Assembly: GCF_964204865.1 (NCBI RefSeq)
Contig: NC_135258.1
Location: 18,268,916-18,332,915, forward strand
Source: Styela clava
Taxonomy: Eukaryota; Chordata; Ascidiacea; Stolidobranchia; Styelidae
Length of the DNA stretch: 64,000 nt
Reading direction: 5' to 3'
In this document: positions 22,836-36,454 of the stretch, in pieces
Layout: every line of letters begins with the position of its first letter
Position numbering within the stretch: position 1 is the first letter of the stretch
The notes under the pieces: model-generated
What the model saw: the letters and a program-made list of their open reading frames with translations, nothing else
The model's database searches: none
Told to the model about the DNA's origin: nothing
Made by a program: the position numbers and the translations under genes

Positions 22836-25119
22836 AATAGGCTTATTAATTCTTCAAATTTTTTTAATTTAAATTTGTTGATTAGTCGCCGAACTTCTAT
22901 ATATAAGCGGTTTATTTGACCCGTCGTGTCAAGTCTACTTTGTTGAAATATTTCAAACAAATCTGCTCAAAGAAACATTGCCCTATTTTTTCATCTAGTA
23001 ATATATTATTATATGGAGAATACTTAAGAAAGTAGGTAATGTATTTTATTAATATTTTATATACAATTTTTTTTCAAAGCTAGATTTCGAGTTCTTATTT
23101 AAACGTGAGAACATTTTTGATAGAAAAGTTGCGACTGCGTGCGATCATTGACTATCTAACATCTATGTAAGTTTATCGATGGCGGTAGGAACGAAAAATA
23201 TAACAATTCAAGCAAGAAAGCTGGGTGGAAAATATTTCAGCAAAGTGTTATTTCATGGGAAAAAATGAGAAATCAAATATTGGGCAATATAAGAGCGAAT
23301 ATTCTGCCTGTTAATTCGGAAATAATTTCAGTGTGTTTTGTACCAGTGGCTAATTGTCAGAGGAAATAGCAGAAGACATTTCTAATTTTTTTCAACTGGG
23401 TTTCTAATATTAGGAAAAATAATAAATAAAATCATTTTTGGCGCATCATTTACGATTGAATTTGAACTTTTTACATGCGAGCCGTTAAAATCAATTATTT
23501 TAATAAATTACACAGATAGACAGATTATTGTTTCGAGGAAACAAAGAAAGTAGCCGTAGTAGCCAAAGTAGAAAAAATGCTCAATATTATCCCATTTCAT
23601 TGAATCGCTGTCCAAGTCAAATTGAAAATTGTAATTTCCAACTACTAAATAATAGTTGTAACAAGCAGCAACAAATACATATATTATCTTCATTTGAACA
23701 AACTTATCAAACAATGTTAAATTATTTTTATACTCACTCCATGTTATTTAAAAAAAACCAACCTGATAAAGACCATTCCGTCACGTGATCGTGGAAATAT
23801 TTAAACACGCTTGACGTGCTATATTAGGACTTATTTTAAATATTTGATGAATCAGCTTCAGTTTTTGTCTTCCGTTTTTATATGGCAAAAATCTTCAAAT
23901 AACTATTTTGTAAGATAGGCATCAAATAATAATTAAGTTATTATTACATCTCACTGAAGTAGTTTTAAGTAGTATGCGGTAAGAAAAATAAAGAACAAGA
24001 CTTTTATTTTGAAATATTTGTGTTCAAGAAAGAAACTCGTACAATCGACAGAAAAATAAAATAACATGTCGGGTAAGCACATAAATATCTGGGCACAATT
24101 CTAATTTAAAACTACTTACTCTTCAGCTAGCAAAATGATATGTTATGTTTACATATGCTGTCCAACAGTTTTTCTTTTATATTCAAACAAATATTGGAGT
24201 AAGTAAGTGTAAGTTCGAAAATTGGCGTTATCTACTATCATTGGGGATTTCCCTGAAGTGAAACTACAAATGGAAAATTACAGATGTCCACACATGTTAT
24301 ACATCCGTTCTGGAAATAATCCCATTACACATTATACAGATTTTGCTAGTTTGATAATGCGCTTGATAATGCTTCTATTATTTCGAACAAAATTCTGCTC
24401 TTTCGTAGTTTATAAACTTTTGTCTTCAAGCATCAGTCTACATACGGATCCAGCATTACAAGAAACTTGGAACAAGCGATAAGCACACATGGAAAATAGC
24501 TTGTTTTAACTATTTCATATTGTATTGAAAATTAAAAATAGTAATAGTAACAACAGATTGTCGAGTCATTGCGTCAAATAAAGTTTTAATAATCGATTGT
24601 GATCTGCAGACCGAACGCGTAACATCGTGTTGTCACTGATCACTGACTGACTCTTCACGAAGACAAATATTGATTGACGAGGGTATAATGCATTTTACTA
24701 TGTACTCAGTCTGTGAATGTTGACTGAACTTGGTTAGCGTATACGTGGTCAAATCAACATGCAACTATGTGAAATATAATTGAAATTTTATTGACTACCT
24801 CTACATAATAATATGAATTGGAATTGGTTGATTAGTTTAATTAACACAAATTCTGTGGAAATATTTAGAGTGTGCAAAATTTGATAGATTTTGAATTGAT
24901 GGGGAGACGTTTTCTAGTATGCGCAAGGTATTTCGAATATAATTCCAATTTTAAAAAGTTTTAGTAGCATATCATCACATTTTAGCACGTTATACGTAAC
25001 TCTATTGCGAAACCTAATTGCACTTTTTTTTTTAATCATTTTCGGTGCTTTTTGGCTTGTCAAATTTCCATGATTTTGTTACTCGATTATTCTTTAATCT
25101 CCATTTATTTTATCGTCAG
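22836..25119. other. Intergenic, nothing recognised
   Basis: AT-rich. Open frames at 23528-23788 and 24222-24482 (+) resemble nothing I know. No earlier carboxypeptidase exons for the orphan exon at 25120 could be found here. Confidence 0.4.
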
Positions 25120-25315
25120 ACCCTGCTTTCGGATCCACGCCTGACTGGACTTATGATACAGCTGGTATCAGTCAGTCGTACACATTTGAACTGCGAGATC
25201 AGGGAAAAATGGACTTATTCTACCAGCTGATCAAATCATTCCAAACGGAGAGGAATATCTGGCTGGATTGAAAGTTTTATCAAACTATGTGGGGGACAAT
25301 TATGAAGGTTCAGAA
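25120..25315 (+). pseudogene. Orphan last exon of a third carboxypeptidase copy
   Basis: After an acceptor (ATCGTCAG) the frame reads GSTPDWTYDTAGISQSYTFE, keeping the catalytic Glu, then LRDQG. A one-base loss in an A run (near 25209) shifts the frame; the rest reads ILPADQIIPNGEEYLAGLKV in the next frame. The normal stop context is lost. No other exons are nearby upstream, so it is a stranded remnant of the tandem array. Confidence 0.85.
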
Positions 25316-26380
25316 TTTTTCCATCAATTTCGGCTCACGACTGATTTCAATTAACTTTGTCGAGAAAAAGAGTTTTCATTTTCTTTTACAGCCGATTCTG
25401 AGCATTCATAAATTTTCATGACTGAAGCTTGCCATATAATAATTACCTGCATCAACGCAATCTAAATATTTGGTAATAGAATTTTATTCTAGCAATTGCT
25501 TTCATCACTCAAAGAAGAAAAAATTCAGTGTTAATTAGCTAACGCCTTTCATATTTTAATCCCTTTTTATCAAAATATATTATTTGTACTTGATATATTA
25601 TATGTGATTAAATAAAAAAAACAATGATTTGATCTTCTTCCTTAATTTGTAACATTTACTAATCACAATCCAGTTTACATGTGGGGATATTTATCAAGAA
25701 GACAATCAAACTTTTAATAGTTCTATACTGCGACATGCTTTCACAAATTAATCCATGCGATATGAAATGGTAGAAAAATTTAGCGAACTAAACTAGAACA
25801 GGTACGTTGGTACATGATTTTAGACAAGGTGGGAGTATAAGACCGTCGTGATTCTTTTGCATTCTGCAGTGTTAGTAGCAGAAATAACTAACGTATTTTA
25901 GTAAAGCATTTAAACAAGGCCAAAATGGCCAATATTTGATCAATGCGATAGAGCTCAATAAAGAAACAGGAATGTAATTGTTGTATTTTCGATAATACTT
26001 TTAGCTACATATATCTGCATATTACACAATTACATTTAATTAAATCAAACACATTAAAATGGCAACCTTGACTTATGTCGTACTCTCTACAATTTTGTAA
26101 TCGGAGGAAGATTGAAATTTCCAACGAGTCTAAATATGTATATAAATTATGCAAGCGTTCGATGCCTAAAATTTTTAAATCAACGTGCTACGGATATTTT
26201 TGTTTATATATTAAAAATACTTTGTTATTCTTTATTGATAATTGAGTGATCAACTTGATAGCTTCAGTGAATACGGCCTTTCGGCTGCTCAACAAATTCG
26301 TTATTGTAATGTAATTATAGATGTACGCATATATTGCGTATCTGTCCATATAGTTTAGTTTTCATTGCTATTACATTTAT

Positions 26381-26503
26381 ATTCTATTTAATTCAAGAGT
26401 CTTGCTCAGACTTCTTCCTGAAGAAGTCTGACCTTGGTCAGACGAAACGCTACAGAAATAAATTTGTGTAAGTGTGCAGCAAGACTCTTGAATTGAATAG
26501 AAT
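26381..26503. mobile_element. 123-bp foldback/MITE with internal hairpins
   Basis: Terminal arms 26381-26406 and 26478-26503 are inverted repeats (ATTCAAGAGTCTTGCT inner part) with one mismatch in 26. Inside are two mutually exclusive hairpins: 26407-26416 with 26421-26430 (CAGACTTCTT/AAGAAGTCTG), and 26426-26433 with 26436-26443 (GTCTGACC/GGTCAGAC), followed by CGAAACG. Confidence 0.75.
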
Positions 26504-27460
26504 AGTCATTTTCGCTCTTGCAATAACATCCTTGCGTTATACGCATACGGATCCACCTGCGCAAAGGCATAAAGCAAGAAAAGGTAGTTGGTTTCACGAA
26601 ACACCAACTGTTAGTTATATTACATGTATGTTCGTGAATATACTATTTATACTTGTGCGAAGCGATCATTGTGTAAAATATGATTCAATGTATTATTTGC
26701 GTACTCAACAACTACGTACTTCGTATTGTTACGTAAATTGCAACATTTTCTTTGTTTTTGCAACAAATATCCAGGAAACTCAGCGGACGTATCCGATATA
26801 CGAACGGTATCAGCGGTATACCACTGAACTCACCGAACACTGTTTTTAATTTGTATAGGACAAGACTAGTAGAACTTCTTTAGAAGTGAGAGATATAGAT
26901 TCTAAGTTGAATGGAGGGGTAACAGCTAACGTGTCATGCTAAAAATAAGAAATGAAGCAGGTCGTAAGCATCTTGTGGATTCGAGGTATTCGATTCACTG
27001 TTAAGTTCAATGTTATAATATATGTAAAAATTAGAAGCTACATTTTAGCAATGGAAGAATTCGGGAGATGAAGGGAACACTTCGCGAACTTCGGCATATT
27101 TTTTATTCTTTTAATATAACTACGAAGTAAATCATGGTTGGTGTAGTGAAACCATTCGAGGAAAACTCATTTAGACTGTTTTCTAGGCTTTTATTAACTT
27201 AAAGATTACTACTATACTAAAACAAGAAAAGAACAAGTTACAAGATGTAGCAACCTGACGCACGCTAACCAAATTATTAATATTATAAGTTATTGCGCTT
27301 TCAATTACCAGGATTATGTGCGCCAGAATGAAAAAAATAATTTTCTAGACAAAAACAGGTCCACATAAGCCGAACACAATAATGCAACACGCTACTTTAA
27401 TAAATTGCAGTATGGTACGGAATTAATGTAAAATATAAGCCACGCGGAAATATAAAAAAT

Positions 27461-27648
27461 TGGTTCCATTACATTTGAACCCACGTACATTTGAACCCAT
27501 GACAATTGCATCTATATGCTATTGCACCTATGGATTTTTTTTGAACCCATACTAACCCTAACCCATGGGTTTTAGCACCCGCATATAGATTAAACCCGTA
27601 GATATACACATGGGTTCAAATGTACATGGGTTCAAATGTACGGTCACC
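27461..27648 (-). mobile_element. MITE M1 copy 2
   Basis: Same family as 22135-22339 in the opposite orientation, 188 bp, TGGTTCCATTAC...ACGGTCACC. It is flanked by an exact 8-bp duplication TAAAAAAT at 27453-27460 and 27649-27656. No coding capacity. Confidence 0.9.
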
Positions 27649-27829
27649 TAAAAAATTACATATGTATATCAGCTATGTCTGTATTAACCTGCGGGTTGAA
27701 TGCACAAACCTAATTACAAGGGGAATAACTTTTGAATCAAAGGTATTTAATTCGAAATGGAATATTCAAACTATGTGCATGATTTATCAAAGTATTTCTC
27801 TCATTAAACTTTGAATAAAATAGTAAAAA

Positions 27830-28225
27830 TGGGCTACGGTTTCTTATACAGAGCAAATATCGCATTCACCATATGGATGACAGTCTATTTTAAAAAGACG
27901 GAGAGCCTGCAATGTTCAGTCTGAAGTCTAAATTGATCGATGACATCGCATTAGAGGAAAGTTCGGATATGAATCTGCTGTCGGAATGAACATTTCGAAG
28001 TGTGCTGCGATGGTCGACGATTGGTATTCAAATTTCCATTTATTTAAACTTATACTTCTAATTACAGTTTTTGCCTATTGTAGTGTATGTGGGATATTGT
28101 CGATAGCGGCGTTTTCAATGCACGATCTTGCAAGCTGATCCGTTCTTTCATTTCCCAATATACTCACATGACCTGGAATCCAAATGTATTTGACGTTAAT
28201 ACCTTCTTTTCTCAAATTAGATATA
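27830..28225 (-). pseudogene. 5'-truncated LINE fragment (RNase H to C-terminal knuckle)
   Basis: The minus strand reads KFISNLRKEGINVKYIWIPG and HVSILGNERTDQLARS, the last RNase H motif of an I-type LINE, and further on RLQTEHCRLSVFL followed by CHPYGECDIC, part of the C-terminal knuckle. The matching motifs in the LINE at 0.8-6 kb are WAPGHVGIPGNEVAD and RLQTGHCRLNGHL, so it is related but a different subfamily. Stops are present. Confidence 0.8.
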
Positions 28226-28330
28226 AACTTTTCAGGAGGGGAAGGCTCGAATTGTTACCCGAAGCTAGAATAAATGACGTATATACGTTAGTAGAGAAAC
28301 TGTTGCCAGAATCAAGTCACACCTAGTATA
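28225..28330 (+). pseudogene. 3' UTR relic of a lost C1GALT1-like copy
   Basis: Matches the sequence just after the stop codons of the C1GALT1-like copies (GAAGCTAGAATAAATGACGT, then GAGAAACTGTTGCCAGAATC). No coding part remains upstream, where the LINE fragment lies. It shows that the array once had at least one more unit. Confidence 0.75.
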
Positions 28331-29014
28331 ATATTAGCTAACCACATAGTAAATACATAGTAAAGTTTTACGAGCAAAAAGCTATGAAAATTCAAGTTTA
28401 CGAGCTAGATATGACTCATCTTTCTGAGCATTGTCTTGTTGTGTTTCATGAACTATTAATAATTAACACGGAATGCCCTGGCGGGTTGTAAACGTGACTC
28501 CAAGTTGCCTCCAATCTGTCGTGCTAAAAATAAGAAATGAATTAGGTGATGGGTATGTCATCCTTTTAGCATTCTTTTACAAAGAGAACTAGATTTTGAC
28601 TCTAAGAGACTTGGATACTGATGTCCTAACGAAGATTTATTTTCTATTCTTAGTAAGCAAAGAAATAGGGACTACCACTTTAGTACAAAGGTGATATTAG
28701 AACAGGTAGCATATGTTTTAGTGTATGTTTTCTAAACTATCGTAACTATTGCTAAAATAGATAATTCATACGTAGAAATTATACTATATTTAAGCGGAAA
28801 TCAAATAGTTGTATCATCGTTCCTTACATTCTTTTTAGTTCCACAAATCCAGGTCTGTGAGTTTCTAGTGCTTCATTCGGAAAAATGTACAGATCACCTT
28901 AAATTTTCAGCTTGTAATCAGTTTCCTAAGACCCTGTACCGAGAGAAAATGCTGTCTGTATTTATGTACTTTTTATAAAAAAAATATATATATTTCAGCT
29001 ATAGTTACACAAAA

Positions 29015-32000
29015 ATGTCGAATTTCAGACACATGTCTTTATCTTTTATGAGTGGGATTGTATTTGGAACAGGATTTATACTGATGTTTTTGTACTATCA
29101 AAACTCGTCGAGTACTGGTTTTTGGTAAGTACTTTTCCTGTATCAGATGTTCCATTGTGAGTCGTTGAATTTTATGATATATATGTGTAAATCTGGATTT
29201 TCAAAACAATTTTGGGTTCATGTGATGTACCACGGTTAAGAGAAATATAATATGGAGTATCTATAATAGCATATTTTTTGACATTTTAAGTTGGACTCCA
29301 CCCTTCACGAATCTTCACTCAGTGTAGGCTGGCTGGTTTCCTCGAAGCTCAAACTGTGAATATTTGTTAGATAGATGTAAAAATGCACACGTGCCATGAG
29401 CCTTTAGAATTTCAATTTCTTATTTCAACAAGAACAAACGAAAGATGCTCAATATTTGTGCGGGTGGCTACTGAATTTAGTGAATTGAATGAATATAGAA
29501 ATATATCACTTATTAAGAGATAATCAAGTTCATACGCCAAGATAACAACTCGTGTTGAAGTGATTGTTTACAACACCTGAACATGAATTTTTTCTCTTTC
29601 GGGAGAATCTCCAGCGTTTGGTTCATCATATTTGGTTACGTAACGCTATTTCTTTTAATTAAATGTAATGCACATTTCAGGAGGAACTTACCTGTTTCAG
29701 TTGAAAAGACTGACAAGAAATACGATAAACCTAGTAAATATGATGGCAAATCTAACATTCACTATTCCACAAATCGTAATACCTCGAGGCATCTGTTGGC
29801 AAACCATTCTGATTATCATCATTATAGCGCTGAAGGTTTGACTAAATATTATCACAATTGTTGAGATTTTGTATTAGGAAAACTTCAATTTTCGACGATC
29901 TTAAGTAGTAATAGTTATTATAATTTAGTTCAATATATGTTTCGCAAGTTTGAAAAAAAAAACGATCCTGATGCCGATTCAATTCGATGGAAATATATGC
30001 TACATATAAATATACGGAACATCGAAACATTTCAGCTAATCCATTTGGCTAAGACTATATGTTAAAGTTAATCAGGTCACAATTTCGTCAATTCTAAAGT
30101 GTTTTATGCTGCTTTTGATAAAGTAATGTTTGGAAAAGGGCCACTTATCAGTCTCACAATTACACTATCAATCAATTCACCTAAACACTTTGAACTATAT
30201 GTGATCTACTATATATATATATAGGGAGTGATAATTAAACCCTCTTTAAATAGATGACAATAGAACGGCGAAACAACTTTACCGAAGAGTTCGCGTTTTG
30301 TGTTGGATCATGACGTCACCTGCAACTTTACTCAGTAAGGCAATTCACGTAAGAGATACGTGGTCAAAAAGATGTAACGTGCGTTTGTTCATGAGCTCCG
30401 TGGAAAATAAGGTGCTTTAATTTTGTGTTAATGGTAAGCAAGCTTAAAGTATTTTCAGTTCATATTAGGTGCTTGGAATTTACAATTTATGTATATAAAC
30501 AAGGTATAATCCGCAAGATCTATCTTTATTATAAACAGTACTAATATGAGTTTTTGATATTGCTATAGATATTGGTTTTTATTTTGATCTAGACCTTTCC
30601 TGCAGTTGGACTCCCTGTTAGAGAAGGCCGGTCCCAGTTGTATGAGAAGACAAAGGAAGCGTATAAATACATTTGGAAACACTACAAAGACCAAGCCGAT
30701 TGGTTTTTGAAAGCTGATGATGACACTTATCTAGTTGCTGAAAATTTAAGGTAGAAAAAAGACTTAATTAAGGCTTTAAATGCGATTTGCAGGATGTGTT
30801 CTGAAGATAAAAAAAATATTTAAAAATAATTGTAACATTTTTCAAAGCTCAATCTATACGGGCAAGACATAAGCACATTATAACATCCCTAAGTATTTAA
30901 CTGAAGTTCAATTTATCTTGTCATGCTAAACTATAAATATATATATATACGTGCGCTAAATCTTTAATACTTTGATACCATTTTTTTGATAAAATTGGAT
31001 AACCATGGGTGGTTGGAATGAAATAATTAGTCAATTAAATAATGTCTTTGGAAAAATATAAAAGTCGGAGAAATCCTGTGTGTTTCAGTCATGTTAATCA
31101 TTTAATTTTATGTTAAATAAGAAGGGCAAAATGAGTTATATCAGGAAATTGTATCACAGCCGTTTTGGCCAATATTTGATGCGAATCGAAAAAATGGGAA
31201 TCTAGAAATTTATTACAAATCATTTATTTCCAAGTTGTTCTAAAGTCATAAATAGAATCTAACTAATGGATCTATGAAATTTCATTGGATTTTACTGTTT
31301 TTTGTATCTTTTCAACAGATTTTTACTAAAAGATTATGACCCACAAAGACCGTTACATTTTGGTCGAAGATTCAAGCTCTTTGTTAAACAAGGATACATG
31401 AGTGGTGGAGCAGGATATGTTTTGAGTAAAGAAGCTTTGGAAAGGTAAATATTTGAGTAAAGATGTACGCACGACGACAGTCAATATTTATTTGCTTATT
31501 TCATATTCACCAAGTTCAAAAATTGATTCAAAACTGCTCAATACAATCTTCAAGTAAATGCCAGTTGTGGTAAATCAATTTTTATTTTCAAAAAGTTGTT
31601 GTCAAGCGAACATTTGCACGGTAATAAGAAAATAATAATTTCAAATAAAATTTAAGTATTGTAGGTTCGCTGTCGCACAGTTTGAATGAAATGTAAAAAC
31701 CTTTTGCCAGCTTGCAGCTTTGTTTCCATAATCGTTACCACGGTTTATATCCGCTTGATTGTTAATGTGATACAACGATATCAGTTCTGCTTATAACTGA
31801 CTTAAATTTGATTTACGCTATGTGAAGTTTGATTTCTACACTGAAACGCGTTATATGCCTATATTAAACTATGATATTATTATAGTGGTCGTTTCGTGTC
31901 TAGCTGTTTTCCGAAAGCATAGTAAAGAACATCGGTTATAAAAATAAGGAAAATGATCGGTCATAAAAGTATGAAATAGTACTCTAAACTCATGAAACTT

Positions 32001-33201
32001 TGCGTGCTAATCGGATATTTCAACATATATCTATATTGATGTGTATATCCATATCCATATGATGGATATTCACAAAAAATGTTAACGCATTGGGGCCTCT
32101 CTTTCTCATTCAACATAGATATGTTCATGGATTGGATACGAAAAAATGTCCTAAAGGGGGTGCAATTGAAGATGTCGAAATAGGAAAGTGTTTGGAAATA
32201 GTTGGTGTGGAAGCAGGCGACTCGAGAGACCAAAAACAAAAAGATACCTTCCACCCTGTTAATATGAAATTCCATCTTAAACCGGAACCGATACCTCAAG
32301 GAAATTTTATGATCAACTATGATTATTATCCTAGTTGTCGGGTAAATAATATCCTTTGTTTCGTATGATCCGGACAGGCTCATGAAAAATCGAGAAAATT
32401 GTCGCCGGAATTCCAAGAAGTTATAATCAAAAAAGATATATCTAAAGATTCTTAAAACTGACCATTGAGGCCGCTGAAAATGAAGTCGAGATTTTATTGT
32501 AAAAACTGGGTGCAAATGGGTTCGACAATGTTGAATTGATGAAATCGATTAGGTCTCAGTAAATAAAAATTACAGTAAATAAAGTGTCATTAAATTATAA
32601 AACATATTATTATTCCCGCTAACGCGAAGTTATGAATCATTATTGAGTAGAGGTTTACAATATAATAAATACTCATGGCAGACCAGATAATGTCATCGGA
32701 CAATGATATCAACACCTCTGCTACAGGGTTAAACTCATACATGAATCTCGATATGCCAGTGATCACGATTGCAACTCACTGTATCTGTATTGCGTTAGTT
32801 GATGTAAGGTGAAATCAGTGCAAGCTGCAAGCTAATTTCACAAAGAGAGTTCTTTAATTTGTGCAAAATAAATTGCAAAAGATCACTATACAGTAAATAC
32901 CGATTTCCTATTATTTCTAATGTTGAATTGATGAAATCGATTAAGTATCATTTGACCAAATGTTGACGTTGTGGATTCACAAGATATAGCATAGCATGAT
33001 ATCGTTCACATTGTACTTCAAGTCTATCGCTTGTATTAGGCAATGTTAGTAAAATTTAATTTAATATTTCAGGGGATAGAATGCAGTTCGATCTACCCTA
33101 TTTCTTTTCACAAAGTTACTCCAGACGAGATGTACGTGTATGAATACATGATTTATCACGCAAAAGTCTACGGAGTAGCTCATACTCATCCTAAAACATG
33201 A
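29015..33201 (+). CDS. C1GALT1-like core-1 beta-1,3-galactosyltransferase (GT31), intact, 7 exons
   Basis: Exons 29015-29124, 29681-29835, 30254-30411, 30593-30750, 31319-31444, 32119-32341 and 33073-33201 have GT-AG borders and sum to 1059 nt (352 aa plus stop; vertebrate C1GALT1 is 363 aa). It is a type II Golgi membrane protein: a short cytoplasmic tail, a membrane span about aa 11-28 ([16 protein letters not shown]), and a variable stem to aa ~88. The catalytic domain shows [39 protein letters not shown], the metal-binding DDD at aa 183-185 ([10 protein letters not shown]), [32 protein letters not shown] and VEAGDSRD. The family transfers Gal from UDP-Gal to GalNAc-Ser/Thr (T antigen). 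Exon 3 follows a TAAATAG acceptor. Other GT31 acceptors are possible, but the motif set fits C1GALT1 best. Confidence 0.92.
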
Positions 33202-35369
33202 CAAGATGCAAACACTTTTCGGGAGAGGAAGGCTCGAATTGTTACCACGAAGCTAGAATAAATGACGTACGTTAGTAGAGAAACTGTTGCCAAAATAAAG
33301 TCATATATCGTTAACGCAGTAATTGCTGATGGCGACTTTATATTTTGAAACGCAGCCATGAAATTCCATTCTACTGTTTTGACAAACTTATCACACAATC
33401 GCTTTTTAATGACAAAGATGATTACTTACAACATCTTGGAGGCTGTGTCATCAAATATTTACTCTATCATCTTTATATTGTACACACATGGATGGATCTA
33501 CCAATGCAAAGTATAGCAGAACCATTGGTTGCTAGTGTTGCGTAACTCTAATTAATAGCATATAATATTAATGTTTTAAAATTTTGTCCCTTCCAAGTGT
33601 AAAATAAATGAAAGCCACGTGTAGGCTATTGTAAATGAGAAAAAGGATTGTGATATTAACGATGCATTTGTATAACAATAAACAGCAGCTACAGCTGCTA
33701 TATATTTAGTTCAGTCAATAGTGCTTCCTTACTTTTACTGTTTGTCGAGCATGTCATGAATACTGTATGCATAAGCTTCGCGCATTCCACGCTTATACCA
33801 AGTAGAAAGACAAACAATAATAGTAGTTTCGTATAATTTTGTACCATTTTTATTGTTTATGGATTTTTAATTCCAAGAAATATGAATAATAAAAATGCTT
33901 TTATACAATGCTTTATTAAAATCTATTTTTCCTATGATTACTCTAGTGACAAGGTTGTGTCGATGATCAAGCAAAAAGTATGATAACAAGTATTGAAACA
34001 ATTCAGGGCAATCCATTGTGAAGTCATACCGAAAACTTTTCAACTTAATTAATTGACTTGTTTTTTCGGTTCAATATTGTGATTAACGTTCAGAAAAGAA
34101 CATGGCATGACTTAATCTAAATATATAGACCTAAAATTTAAAAAAAAATACTACAGAATAAACTCAATGTTTTTTTATTACATATGTCCTGACATTTGGC
34201 ATCTCTTTTGTGCCACCAGCTTACTAATATCTGGCTAAAATAATTTTACAGTACCAACTAATTAACGAGGTCACATGATCATCGGTTAATCTGGATCGTT
34301 GAGAATGTTTGATTAATTTCAGTAATGCAAAAATATTACGTTTATCTTTTCATGTACAGATTAGTAAACAAACAAATGACTTATTGGACCAGACATTTTT
34401 TGCCACATTTCCTACCATTACGTGGCATAGCACCGATTCAGTTAATATTGATATTGGTGTTTAGTAACTGGGTAGTTGTATAATTTTAATAATATAAAAA
34501 CACACAACAATTATCTGTTCGAAGTTGATCTTTAGGTTTGTCATATTGACTGCTGAGCTTATTCTGATAATGTCCACTTATATTGTATTCTTTCATTGTA
34601 CCGATGGAAATGTGACAAGACAATGTGCTTTAGAATTTCGAGAAATGCACCTTCTTCATGTACATGGCGTTTCATTTAATCCCTGTAGTGTTTTTTTTCA
34701 AGGGTTATTTTGCTAGCTTGAGGTGTATCCATAATTAGGTCAAATTGAAAACAAAAAAAAATTTAAAAATTTTGACACCCCTGCTCTAAATCATGTTTTG
34801 AATAATAGTCGCTGCTAAATTCCGTAACATAGTAACGTTGCTTTGTCGATTGCTTTGCAACAATTCTGTGAATGCTTGAAAATTACCGCTAGGCTCTGAA
34901 CGATGAAGAATCAGATTCAACATCTATTTGTGATTATCGAAATTGCTTCTTGGTTCAAATACGAAATAAATAAATTATCGTGGGTAAGTATAATACCTAC
35001 ATTAAAATATTTCATCCTATTTTTACACAGTGACAAAAGTCTGAGATTTGTAAAAAAGCAAACATTATTTAGAATCGAATATATTTCATTTAGTTAGTTT
35101 TTTTTCTTGTTGAACATGCAACATACCTGACCGTATACAAAGTTATCAATGCTAGAGAATCAATTTTTTTTAAAACCAATGATGATACTATACAAATAAA
35201 TTGATCAAGTTTTAGTTTAATAATTTCCTAAGGTCGGACATTTTAGCCACTAACTATGGTGAAATTATCCCATATTCAGAATATGATTTGAACTCACACA
35301 AAAACATTAGGGATATCTACAAGGTACTTAATTATGCCTGGCTGATTAGACTACTTCTTTCTGATACCC

Positions 35370-35584
35370 CCGTAGTATGTGATCCAAGATGGCGGACACC
35401 GGAACGTAGATGTGTACCACGTTAGGGTTAGGCCATAATTTCAGGTACAAATACTACTGGAGTCACTTGGCTAGTTCCTGAACCCGTAATAGAAACTAAA
35501 ATAATGAAAATTGAATAAAATTATGGCCCAATCTAGTACACATACTATGTTCAGGTGTCCGCCATCTTGGTTCACATACTACGG
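35370..35584. mobile_element. MITE M2 copy 1 with ~50-bp terminal repeats
   Basis: CCGTAGTATGTGATCCAAGA at the left and the complement CCGTAGTATGTGAACCAAGA at the right; the arms continue through GGCGGACACC to GTGTAC. TA lies close to both ends. The same insertion exists at 58440-58655 in the duplicated unit, so it predates the segmental duplication. Confidence 0.88.
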
Positions 35585-36454
35585 TAGCGCCCTTCTTTCA
35601 TCTTTCCATATGTTGGTATAGTTGAAGAAACCGTATGCACCGACCGACTGCAAAAATATTGTAGCAATAATCCAAAATACTATATCGGAAGTTTCAAATA
35701 TCTTGCACTATAATTTCACATGTTCATTTGTTATCATTTTTGTAAACTAAAATGGTGAAAATGATCAATTGAAATTGATAATATTGAACTATTATAATAT
35801 ATTCACAAACAGCTATGCAACATTCCAACAAGTGACATGATGTGTTGGACTGTTTTTTTACAAACGTGTTCAGTTTTACTTCTGGTCGGATCTAGTTGGT
35901 ATATATCAGCCTGTTGATTTTCGAGTTGCCCCGGATCGAGGCCAATATTTGAAAAAAATCATCGAATCGAAAGGATTGAATATTCAAATTATAGTAACTG
36001 ATATACAGTTTCGTATTGACAACGAAAAAGTTCCTCAAAGAAGTGGTTAAAATACCGTTGATAACCTATAAATCTTCGGTACAACGAAGTACTATCTAGA
36101 ACAAAATTATGGAAAACGTAATTATTCATTAATCCATAATGCCACGAATGCTACCGGTACTTAGATATATCGCTAAGCATCAGGATTCCAATACTTTTCA
36201 AAATTTATGATGGATAGTAAAATACTGAAACTAGTTTATCTACCGAGTCGACATTCAATAGGAAGGGTAAGATTTTTCGTATATATAATATATATATCTC
36301 GAGAAGTGGAAGGATTAATGAAAAAGCCGGAATCGCAGCAAAAAGTGAATTTCATGGTCTCAGGTAGGCCTAATATGTTTACTATTAATAATATTACAGG
36401 TCGTGGTTTAGTCACATTAAGTCATTGTGTAGTCTATGTTGTGATGCTCTAATG

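Larger units (their letters stand above)
25425..36060. repeat. Segmental duplication, copy A
   Basis: Blocks at 25425-25815, 26780-27140 and 28320-36050 match 43885-44280, 48360-49230 and 52345-59092 in the same order and orientation. The unit holds a carboxypeptidase 3' flank, a C1GALT1-like gene and the first exons of the next carboxypeptidase. Differences between the copies are mainly transposon insertions and deletions. Confidence 0.85.

Noticed and set aside
31961-32515. 184-codon minus-strand frame, also present at 56152-56502
   Set aside because: It is the antisense shadow of C1GALT1 exon 6, conserved only because the exon is duplicated.
36207-36452. 81-codon frame suspected to be carboxypeptidase exon 4 of the decayed gene
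   Set aside because: I could not align it to the exon 4 landmarks (EGRPLYVLKF, HCRE), and it ends at the hAT duplication by chance.
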